Source: Pseudomonas viridiflava (GTDB lineage Bacteria; Pseudomonadota; Gammaproteobacteria; Pseudomonadales; Pseudomonadaceae). From it: a DNA stretch of 64,000 bases. Of the stretch, positions 57,356 through 64,000 are shown in pieces. The position numbers were made by a program, and so were the translations under genes. The DNA lies in the NCBI RefSeq assembly GCF_900580865.1, contig NZ_UTBZ01000216.1:46548-110547 (forward strand), written 5' to 3'. Positions within the stretch are counted from its first letter, which is position 1; every line of letters starts with the position of its first letter. Below the pieces are notes generated by a model, which saw only the letters and a list, made by a program, of their open reading frames with translations, was not told where the DNA came from and did no database searches.

Positions 57356-59268
57356 TCGTCGGCACGGCGGGGCATATCGACCACGGCAAGACGTCGCTGC
57401 TGCAAGCCCTGACCGGACAAACCGGCGACCGCCGCCCGCAGGAACGCGAACGCGGGATGACCATCGACCTTGGCTATCTGTATGCCGAACTGCAACCGGG
57501 CGCGGGGCTGACCGGGTTTATCGACGTCCCCGGCCACGAGAAATTCACCCACAACATGCTCGCCGGCGCGCAAGGCATCGACTTGGTGTTGCTGGTGGTC
57601 GCTGCCGATGACGGCGTGATGCCGCAGACCCGCGAGCATCTGGCGATTGTTGAATTGCTCGGCATTCCGCGCGCCTTGGTGGCGATCAGCAAATGCGACC
57701 GGGTCGAGGCGGGCAGGGTGGAGGAGGTTCAGCGGCAGGTGCTGGATTTGCTTGAGCCGGGACCGTTTGCCCCCGCGCCGATCTTCACCGTGTCGAGCGT
57801 GAGCGGGCAGGGTGTCGATGAGTTGCGCCATGCCTTGCTGCTAACGCAGCGAGAAGTGCAGGAGCGCAGTCGCGAAGGTGGTTTTCGCTTGGCCATCGAC
57901 CGCGCGTTCAGCGTCGCCGGCGCGGGGATTGTGGTGACCGGGACGGCGTTGTCGGGCACTGTTTCGGTCGGCGACAAACTGTTGCTCGGACCTTCCGGCA
58001 AATCGGTCCGGGTTCGCGGCTTGCACGCGCAAAATCAACCCGCCGAACAGGCTTTCGCCGGGCAACGGGTGTCTTTGAATATCAGCGGCGAGCGTCTTGA
58101 ACTGGCGCAGATCCATCGCGGCCAGTGGCTGCTGAGCGAATGGCTGCATGCGCCGACACAACGGATCGATATTGAATTTCAACTGCTGCCCGGCGAACGC
58201 ACCTTCGAACACTTTCACCCGGTGCACGTGCACCTCGGCACGCAGGATGTTATCGCTCGGGTGGCTCTGCTCGAAGGCCCACGCTTGAGTCCCGGCGAGC
58301 GGATGTTTGCGCAACTGCTGATCAATGCGCCGGTGCACGCGGTAAAGGGTGATCGCCTGATCCTGCGTGATCAGAGCGCGCAACGCACCCTCGGTGGCGG
58401 TCAGGTGCTCGATCCGTTCGCCCCGGCACGGCAACGCCGCAGCCCGGAACGTCTGGCGCAACTGCGCGCCCTGAACTCTGGCGACAAACTCGAACACGTC
58501 TTGCCCGTGCTGCTCAACTACAGCGCCGGCGGCCTCGATCCGCAGCGCCTGGAACGCCAATTCAATCGCCCGCGCGCGTCCTGGTCGTTAGCGGAGAACG
58601 TCCGCCTGATCGACACCCGCCAAGGCCCGGTGCTGTTCAACGTGCAGCGCTGGGCGCAATTGAAATTCACGCTGCTGGAACAACTCGCCCAGTTCCACGA
58701 ACTGGAACCCGACCAGATGGGCCCGGATCGCGATCGCTTGCGACGCTTCAGTGGTCTGATGCTGGAGCGTGCGACGTTCGTGAGTTTGCTGGATGAATTG
58801 CTGGCGGCCGGATCGATTCAGGCAAGCGGCCCATGGCTGCACCTGCCAGATCATCAGGTACGCCTGAACGCAGAGGACGAAAGTCTCTGGCTGCAAATGC
58901 AACCGCTGTTCGAAAATGCCGGATTCGACCCGCCGTGGGTGCGCGACATCGCGCAAATGCTCGGTCAGGACGACGCTGTTGTACGTCTGCTGCTACGTAA
59001 ACTGGCGCGGCTCGGTCTGATGCATCAAGTCGTGCGCGACCTGTTCTTGAGTGACGTGCAACTGCGCCAAATGGCGGAAGTGTTACTCAACCTCGCCAAG
59101 GAAAATCCGCAGATCCAGGTGACAACCTTCCGCGATGCGCTAGGCTTGGGACGCAAACGCTGTATTCAGTACCTCGAATACTTCGACCGCGTCGGCCTGA
59201 CCCGACGCCTCGGCGAATCCCGCCAGATCCGCCCCGACAACGCGCTGGCCCACGCCGACGCCCAATGA
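57352..59268 (+). CDS. selB: Selenocysteine-specific elongation factor
   Basis: GTPase of 638 residues that brings Sec-tRNA(Sec) to UGA codons marked by a SECIS hairpin. The GTP motifs are clear: G-T-A-G-H-I-D-H-G-K-T at residues 4-14, D-V-P-G-H-E near 58 and S-K-C-D near 113. EF-Tu-like domains II and III follow. The last ~270 residues contain the winged-helix domains that bind SECIS RNA. The GTG at 57352 is chosen because the family starts just before the P-loop and because it couples to selA. Confidence 0.95.
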   Translation: MIVGTAGHIDHGKTSLLQALTGQTGDRRPQERERGMTIDLGYLYAELQPGAGLTGFIDVPGHEKFTHNMLAGAQGIDLVLLVVAADDGVMPQTREHLAIVELLGIPRALVAISKCDRVEAGRVEEVQRQVLDLLEPGPFAPAPIFTVSSVSGQGVDELRHALLLTQREVQERSREGGFRLAIDRAFSVAGAGIVVTGTALSGTVSVGDKLLLGPSGKSVRVRGLHAQNQPAEQAFAGQRVSLNISGERLELAQIHRGQWLLSEWLHAPTQRIDIEFQLLPGERTFEHFHPVHVHLGTQDVIARVALLEGPRLSPGERMFAQLLINAPVHAVKGDRLILRDQSAQRTLGGGQVLDPFAPARQRRSPERLAQLRALNSGDKLEHVLPVLLNYSAGGLDPQRLERQFNRPRASWSLAENVRLIDTRQGPVLFNVQRWAQLKFTLLEQLAQFHELEPDQMGPDRDRLRRFSGLMLERATFVSLLDELLAAGSIQASGPWLHLPDHQVRLNAEDESLWLQMQPLFENAGFDPPWVRDIAQMLGQDDAVVRLLLRKLARLGLMHQVVRDLFLSDVQLRQMAEVLLNLAKENPQIQVTTFRDALGLGRKRCIQYLEYFDRVGLTRRLGESRQIRPDNALAHADAQ

Positions 59269-59274
59269 GTTAAA

Positions 59275-59370
59275 GGAAGGCAATCGCGCCCGGTGGCGCG
59301 GCCGGGCTTCAAACCCGGTTGGGGACGGCATCCGTTCCCGGGCAGGTTCGACTCCGGCTGCCTTCCGCCA
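59275..59370 (+). tRNA. selC: tRNA-Sec (anticodon TCA)
   Basis: A 96-base tRNA with an 8-bp acceptor stem (GGAAGGCA/TGCCTTCC), G discriminator and encoded CCA. The anticodon stem CCGGG/CCCGG carries loop CTTCAAA with anticodon TCA at 59309-59311. The long variable arm and the standard GGTTCGACTCC T-arm match selC. It lies six bases after selB, and five T follow. Confidence 0.95.
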
Positions 59371-59398
59371 GTTTTTCCTCCGGACCTCCCCGATCCAG

Positions 59399-59488
59399 TG
59401 TGGGAGCGAGCCTGCTCGCGAATGCGGTTTTTTAGTCAACATCTCACTGACTGACCCACCACCTTCGCGAGCAAGCTCGCTCCCACAA
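59399..59488. repeat. REP pair (type B)
   Basis: Facing copies of TGTGGGAGCGAGCCTGCTCG. A further single copy lies at 59531-59554. Confidence 0.88.
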
Positions 59489-59530
59489 ATTCGGCGGTAG
59501 AACCGCAACCGCGTTAGCGACAGAAATCCC

Positions 59531-59554
59531 TGTGGGAGCGAGCCTGCTCGCGAA
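59531..59554. repeat. Single REP (type B)
   Basis: One complete copy of the TGTGGGAGCGAGCCTGCTCG element, next to the pair at 59399-59488. Confidence 0.85.
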
Positions 59555-59601
59555 GGCGTCGGCACTGCCGGCGCCTTACTCGGAGTCTGTCGCGAGGCCC
59601 G

Positions 59602-59961
59602 CTACTGCGGCACCTCCAGATTATCCATCACCCGATTCACCGCCAGCTCCCCCAGCATGATCAATTGCGCAATCCCCAAAAGCGTCCTGCGCTGCGACGC
59701 GGGTATGAGATGGGCGAAGTCATGGGCGATGGTTCTGGCTGAGGCGAGTGTTTCGCAGGCATCAGCCAGCAACTCCTCGTTTTTGAAATCTGCGTTTACG
59801 GCGTACATCCGGCGGGTTTTACGGGGTGGTGGCGTGGAGCCGGGTGGACAGAGGTAGTGATCGAGGGCGCGCTCGGCGGCGTCGTGGAGTTTTTTTGAAT
59901 CGAGGGATTCGTAGGGGGAGGTGGGGGCGGTTTCGGGTGGGTTGGGTGTTGGTTTGATCAT
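59602..59961 (-). CDS. DUF6124-type small protein, copy 1
   Basis: A 119-residue cytoplasmic protein of a Pseudomonas-specific family (DUF6124, from memory). The start M-I-K-P-T-P-N-P-P-E, the block S-L-D-S-K-K-L-H-D-A-A-E-R-A-L-D-H-Y and a C-terminal pair of helices are shared with copy 2 at 63515. The two proteins differ at only a handful of positions. The function is unknown. It is preceded by a structured leader with a small upstream frame, which suggests post-transcriptional control. Confidence 0.85.
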   Translation of the reverse strand: MIKPTPNPPETAPTSPYESLDSKKLHDAAERALDHYLCPPGSTPPPRKTRRMYAVNADFKNEELLADACETLASARTIAHDFAHLIPASQRRTLLGIAQLIMLGELAVNRVMDNLEVPQ

Positions 59962-59969
59962 CGGTAAAG

Positions 59970-60053
59970 CCTCTAGAGTAATGAAGCTGCCACCGTTCGC
60001 TGCTAACGAAGGAGGTGGCGGCTGTACGCGGGTTAGCAGACCAGGACTCTAGA
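59970..60053 (-). promoter_or_regulatory. Structured leader of DUF6124 copy 1 (riboswitch-like)
   Basis: On the minus strand an 8-bp outer stem (ACTCTAGA 60046-60053 with TCTAGAGT 59972-59979) overlaps the AGAGG ribosome site. A second stem GCCACC/GGTGGC (59989-59994, 60014-60019), extended by three more pairs past a mismatch, encloses a TTCG/CGAA hairpin. That hairpin's loop CTGCTAA (60000-60006) is fully complementary to TTAGCAG at 60033-60039, a possible pseudoknot or alternative stem. The same sequence precedes copy 2. Confidence 0.6.
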
Positions 60054-60090
60054 ACCCGGCGCACCGAAGTGCCCCACGCAAAGCCGCCAT
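60049..60090 (-). other. Possible 13-codon leader ORF before DUF6124 copy 1
   Basis: An ATG at 60090 reads M-A-A-L-R-G-A-L-R-C-A-G-F and stops at a TAG that lies inside the outer stem of the leader. A GCAC-TTCG-GTGC hairpin (60061-60072) is embedded in it. Its ribosome site is weak. Copy 2 has the same codons up to the window edge. Confidence 0.35.
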
Positions 60091-60317
60091 AACGGCAACC
60101 GACTTTGTGCGTCTAGAGATAACCCGAGCTGCTAAACCCGATCGCTGATTCGTCAGCGACCGCACCACAATAGAACCCGCCCCCAAGGCGCACAAGCCGG
60201 CGGATTCTGGCGTAGCTGTAGGCAATGGCGCAAGAATTTGTAGCCTGTAAGACGTGTCTGAAGGTGTCTTTTAAACGCTTTGGTTTAAAGGTGCTTTGTG
60301 CTGACTTCACTGGCCCC

Positions 60318-60382
60318 TTCGCGAGCAAGCTCGCTCCCACATTTGGAATGCGTTTCCCTGTGGGAGCGAGCCTGCTCGCGAA
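60318..60382. repeat. REP pair (type B)
   Basis: Facing copies of the TGTGGGAGCGAG family. The rest of 60091-60439 shows no gene that I can support. Confidence 0.85.
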
Positions 60383-60439
60383 AGGGATATCTCGGTCAGC
60401 ACAAAAACCTGGATCAAGCCTCACTGTTTAAATCGCTGG

Positions 60440-63124
60440 TTAAATGAATCCGTCCCCTATGTTCGTCTTATTGCTGCAGACAGCCAAATAAATGTCGTAT
60501 TGGAACCCCCAAACCGGCCCCGGAGTGCTGTCCATCACAAATTTAAAGCTATCGAATGACTTCCCGCTTGGCATTGAAATATGAAGATCATACGCGACTA
60601 GGGCGCTCACTAACGGGAGTTCATGAACCATACCAGCTGAGTTGAAAAAGATAATTCGCCCCACAGGCCTACCCGGCCCTGGTAACACTTCTCCCGCCCA
60701 AGTTCGAACATTTAGATATAAGTTTTTACGGGATGCCCCCTTCAAATGAATGAGCATCTCTTGGTTCTCTGACATATTAGAACTTCTAATTGTCAGCATT
60801 TCGCCACCGGTCGCAAGTCTATCAGGTCGCTTGCCCAGCAGCTTATAAGTCAGACGCGCATTCCCAATATCCCGAACTTCGCCATCGGAAAATGCAGTTG
60901 CCGGGCCAAACTGATCAATAACAATATCTTCCTCTACTATTACAGTCAGATCATACGGAGGTTTTGATACCTGTCCGGTGCCATACAAACCTTTGACGGT
61001 GAAACTATGCGGTCCGAGTTTCAGGTCGGAAACGGGGTGTGTCCACACTCCGGTCAAAATATCGGCTTCTGCTTGGCCTTTGGGATCTGTGGCGTCAAAT
61101 ACTTCGACCTTCTGCCCCAAAGGAGCTGTTCCTGTCAGCGTTACTGCGGTCTCCACTGTATCTTCGCCGTCTTTGATGTCAGCGCCACTCGGTGAGCCTT
61201 TTACAGAAGTGATGGTCGGCGCGACATCCTCCACCGCGCTGACTGTATAAGTCCGCACCAAAAACCGCTTCGCCAACCCCAAATCCTCACTTTTCCCAAA
61301 CGCCACCCACATCTCCATGATCAGTGGCGTCCCATCCTTCAACCCTTTCAAATCCTCATAAGGCGCGGGCGCTTCGAAGTAGCCGTTCTTCACCCAGTCC
61401 TCATTGACGAAGGCAAACGGCGCCGCCCAAATGTATTTTTCATAGGCCGAGCCATCGGCTTTGGTGCCTTTGAACAGTAACCAGACATATTGCCCCACCG
61501 CATTGAACGGAAATCCCGAACACCACATTTTGCCTTCAGGCGTCAGCTCGGCCAGGTTCAGCTCCGTGCCTTCACCCGCATTGCTCGCTTCCTTCAAACG
61601 AGGGGCAAGGAGTTCTGCCTGAGGCAGTTCCTGCACATTGAGGATGAACGGATCTGACGGTTTTGGCTGGCCGTTGCCACGGGTAATGGTGTAACTGACG
61701 GTCACTCTGCCGCCCAGACAAAAGGCCACGAGTGTCGGTGGAGCATCGGCGTTCAGACCGACCTCACTGATCGGCCGTGGATCGCTAACGTATGTGCCTT
61801 CAGCGTGGGTGCCGGGCTCGGGAATCCAGCTTACGCTGAGCAGGTCAGTGGGTAGGGTGGTGCCTTGCGGCACGACGATGGTGAGTTTGGAAACGGCAGC
61901 CATGGGCGCCAAGGTGTTGCCGTTGGCTTGCTGAACGCTGGGTGGTTTCAGCTCCATGTGCGTGCCGATTACTGTCGCCTTGGCGGGATTGGATTTGCCA
62001 ATCGGATCTTTTGACCTGAATAGCTCGTAAACCACCGTCACGATGCTGTCCGCAACGACTTTGGCGTTGGTCACCTTCAGAATGCAGGGGGCCTTCGGTT
62101 CGAAAACGCCTTTTTCCACGGTGCCGCTGAGCTGCTCGGTGATGTCTGGAAGTCCGGCACGGCTTGCGGTGTAGAGAGCTTCAATATTGTCGTCTACTTG
62201 AAAGCGAGCATCCGAGGTCAGGATCGCCACGGTCAGTTTTTTATCTCCGAGTTTTTCCAAGTCGATGATTTCCGGATCATCCGACGTATCGTCTTCAATC
62301 TCCCGCAGAACCGCCTTGGGCAACAGTTTGCCGTCGAGATCCTCAGCCACGGTTTGCGGTGGCGACCACGGCGCATCGGTGTCCGGGCCGTTGCCGAGCT
62401 GATCGGTGACGGTGAAGGAAAAGATCAGGTTTTGATCTTCCCGTTTTGCCAGCTCAAGATAGGCACGGGTGACGGTGAAACAAATCGTGATCGGTGTCTC
62501 CGAACCCGGGTTCGGCGGCTGTGGTGCCTGGTTCGCGGCCACGTTGACGTGCATTAACTCGCCATTGCACTTGAGCGTAATGCGGTCGTAGGCGCGGCAA
62601 TAGGGGTAGCTCACGCAAACCTGCGCGCTGACGAAATCCGCGCCAACGCCATTGCGGATCAGCTCGGACAGGTCCAGTTTGAGTTCGGAATGACCACCAG
62701 GGCTGTCATACCGGTCCTTCAGTCCGGGGCGGATACGGTTGTAGAGCACGCGCAGAATCGAGGATGTACCCTCGTTCCCGCTGTTGCGCTCAATTGTGTA
62801 AAACAGATTGTTGACCTTGTCCGGATGCAGTCGCCCTTTGGGAATGCGCAAGGCCGTAACCGCATCGGGATCCACAATGATTGTGCTGTACAGCACTGCG
62901 GTTTCACCCTCAATCCATAGCTTCATCTCATCGCGAGCCTGCATTTGACCCTTGGGCGGTGGGTCGACATCGACATGCGCACCGTTGCCATCAGGCACCA
63001 GATCATGGACCGCCAAGGACACCCCGGCATCCGCAAGACTTTTCGGCTCGACCGGTGAGGTCTGGCCTTTGATTTGGGGCGGATAAAGCTGCAGAGGTGC
63101 GTTGCCGGCGGTGGATTTGGTCAT
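60440..63124 (-). CDS. Large mosaic protein with Ig-like repeats
   Basis: An 894-residue protein of unknown function. There is no obvious signal peptide; it begins M-T-K-S-T-A-G-N-A. The first ~620 residues are beta-rich and look like successive Ig-like or adhesin-type modules (repeated strands with Y-x-[IV]-x-R or T-V-x-Y-x-[FI] patterns). A clearer Ig-like domain lies near 640-730 (A-P-T-I-T-S-V-K-G-S, then G-x-A-P-L-G-Q-x-V-E-V-F-D). The last ~160 residues form a distinct domain encoded by visibly A+T-richer DNA. I chose the ATG at 63124 with AGGAG upstream. It is flanked by the two DUF6124 copies in direct repeat. Confidence 0.8.
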   Translation of the reverse strand: MTKSTAGNAPLQLYPPQIKGQTSPVEPKSLADAGVSLAVHDLVPDGNGAHVDVDPPPKGQMQARDEMKLWIEGETAVLYSTIIVDPDAVTALRIPKGRLHPDKVNNLFYTIERNSGNEGTSSILRVLYNRIRPGLKDRYDSPGGHSELKLDLSELIRNGVGADFVSAQVCVSYPYCRAYDRITLKCNGELMHVNVAANQAPQPPNPGSETPITICFTVTRAYLELAKREDQNLIFSFTVTDQLGNGPDTDAPWSPPQTVAEDLDGKLLPKAVLREIEDDTSDDPEIIDLEKLGDKKLTVAILTSDARFQVDDNIEALYTASRAGLPDITEQLSGTVEKGVFEPKAPCILKVTNAKVVADSIVTVVYELFRSKDPIGKSNPAKATVIGTHMELKPPSVQQANGNTLAPMAAVSKLTIVVPQGTTLPTDLLSVSWIPEPGTHAEGTYVSDPRPISEVGLNADAPPTLVAFCLGGRVTVSYTITRGNGQPKPSDPFILNVQELPQAELLAPRLKEASNAGEGTELNLAELTPEGKMWCSGFPFNAVGQYVWLLFKGTKADGSAYEKYIWAAPFAFVNEDWVKNGYFEAPAPYEDLKGLKDGTPLIMEMWVAFGKSEDLGLAKRFLVRTYTVSAVEDVAPTITSVKGSPSGADIKDGEDTVETAVTLTGTAPLGQKVEVFDATDPKGQAEADILTGVWTHPVSDLKLGPHSFTVKGLYGTGQVSKPPYDLTVIVEEDIVIDQFGPATAFSDGEVRDIGNARLTYKLLGKRPDRLATGGEMLTIRSSNMSENQEMLIHLKGASRKNLYLNVRTWAGEVLPGPGRPVGRIIFFNSAGMVHELPLVSALVAYDLHISMPSGKSFDSFKFVMDSTPGPVWGFQYDIYLAVCSNKTNIGDGFI

Positions 63125-63238
63125 TTCAGGGCGCTCCTGCGTGGTGGGAACAGCAGGAATGATGAAAGCGCGATTGCCGGGAAAGCGCACCTGTCAGATC
63201 TGACAGGTGGCGACGAGTGGTAGGTTGGGAAGGTTTGA

Positions 63239-63318
63239 AAAGCAAAAGATCGCAGCCTTCGGCGGCTCCTCCAGGGATCGGTGTAGGAGCTGCCGAAGGC
63301 TGCGATCTTTTGATCCAC
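63239..63318. repeat. REP copies (type A)
   Basis: Two copies of the type A element, the first with a substituted arm, between the mosaic gene and DUF6124 copy 2. Confidence 0.8.
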
Positions 63319-63375
63319 AAAGCGGCAAGCGTGGTCTAGCCCCTTTCAGCCGTTTGTGTTGGCCGTGAGATTGCC

Positions 63376-63468
63376 TTCGCGAGCAGGCTCGCTCCCACAG
63401 GTTCGCCGGGGTGAACACAGCTTTGTGATCGATCCCGATCACTGTGGGAGCGGGCTTGCCCGCGAAGA
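63376..63468. repeat. REP pair (type B)
   Basis: Facing copies, the right one diverged to GAGCGGGCTTGCCCGCGAA. With the type A copies this fills most of the gap 63125-63514, which holds no gene. Confidence 0.85.
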
Positions 63469-63514
63469 CGTCAGTCGCTGCACCGAGTCATTCAAGGCTT
63501 GTCACAGCGCCGTG

Positions 63515-63874
63515 CTACTGCGGCAACTCCAGATTATCCATCACCCGATTCACCGCCAGCTCGCCGAGCATGATCAGTTGCGCAATCCCCAACAGCGTCC
63601 TGCGCTGCGACGCGGGTATGAGATGGGCGAAGTCATGGGCGATGGTTCTGGCTGAAGCGAGGGTTTCGCAGGCATCGGCCAGCAACTCCTCGTTTTTGAA
63701 ATCTGCGTTAGCGGCGTACATCCGACGGGTTTTACGTGGCGGTGGCGTAGAGCCGGGCGGGCAGAGGTAGTGATCGAGCGCGCGTTCGGCGGCGTCGTTG
63801 AGTTTTTTGGAATCGAGGGATTCGTAGGGGGAGGCGAGGTCGGTTTCGGGTGGGTTGGGTGTTGGTTTGATCAT
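63515..63874 (-). CDS. DUF6124-type small protein, copy 2
   Basis: A 119-residue protein almost identical to the copy at 59602, with scattered substitutions (for example T-A-P-T to T-D-L-A near residue 12, L-H-D to L-N-D near 28). Length, start and leader are the same. The duplication includes the gene and at least the 126 bases upstream that reach the window end. The function is unknown. Confidence 0.85.
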   Translation of the reverse strand: MIKPTPNPPETDLASPYESLDSKKLNDAAERALDHYLCPPGSTPPPRKTRRMYAANADFKNEELLADACETLASARTIAHDFAHLIPASQRRTLLGIAQLIMLGELAVNRVMDNLELPQ

Positions 63875-63882
63875 GGGTAAAG

Positions 63883-64000
63883 CCTCTAGAGTAGTGAAGC
63901 TGCCACCGTTCGCTGCTAACGAAGGAGGTGGCGGCTGTACGCGGGTTAGCAGACCAGGACTCTAGAACCCGGCGCACCGAAGTGCCCCACGCAAAGCCGC
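63883..64000 (-). promoter_or_regulatory. Structured leader of DUF6124 copy 2 (runs to window edge)
   Basis: The same elements as in copy 1: the outer stem at 63885-63892 with 63959-63966, the enclosed hairpin, and the loop-complementary TTAGCAG. Only a few bases near the start codon differ. The presumed ATG of the leader ORF lies just outside the window. Confidence 0.6.

Noticed and set aside
59819..60064. 81-codon minus-strand frame across the DUF6124 leader
   Set aside because: It overlaps the real gene in another frame. Its recurrence in copy 2 only reflects the duplicated DNA.

Overview
The window looks like a chromosomal segment of a Pseudomonas of the fluorescens group. The evidence is high-GC coding sequence, near-identity by eye of several proteins to known Pseudomonas families (MexT/MexS, the AprA-Inh-AprDEF-serine protease-lipase cluster, the 617-residue family I.3 lipase), and many short REP-type intergenic repeats typical of this group. 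No insertion sequence, phage gene, rRNA or CRISPR array is visible. The only tRNA is selenocysteine tRNA.

Layout. 1-4230: two co-directional genes of unknown function, the first cut by the window edge. 4512-6719: divergent mexT and mexS, with no mexEF-oprN beside them. 7270-10186: an unknown soluble protein and a MocR-type regulator. 10292-11935: pgm. 12008-12703: a pirin. 12980-15454: a UvrD-like helicase with an unusual N-terminal glycine repeat. 15505-15777: a small DUF1652-like protein. 16041-19845: an amine/polyamine utilisation group (AraC-type regulator with an NTF2-like front domain, FAD oxidoreductase, small cupin, periplasmic polyamine-binding protein).

20302-38145: the extracellular enzyme island. 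It holds the alkaline metalloprotease aprA, its inhibitor, the type I secretion system aprDEF, two subtilisin-type autotransporters, two family I.3 lipases and a small exported protein. The metalloprotease and both lipases carry RTX repeats and type I secretion tails and should leave through AprDEF. The autotransporters carry their own barrels. 38256-45181: a YgdI/YgdR-like lipoprotein, then a tightly overlapping group of a FAN1-like nuclease, a nuclease-helicase fusion and a PAS hybrid histidine kinase, then a two-helix membrane protein. 45603-49799: a small unknown protein, a cation/proton antiporter, an SDR oxidoreductase and a MalY/PatB-type lyase, all on the minus strand.

50155-59370: a nearly complete selenocysteine formate oxidation cassette. 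It comprises fdnG with an in-frame UGA and SECIS hairpin, fdnH, fdnI, fdhE, selA, selB and selC (tRNA-Sec). Only selD is missing from view. 59602-64000: two near-identical DUF6124-type genes in direct repeat flank an 894-residue mosaic surface-type protein. Each DUF6124 gene follows the same structured leader with a possible upstream peptide and a loop-loop pairing, and this is the most riboswitch-like signal in the window.
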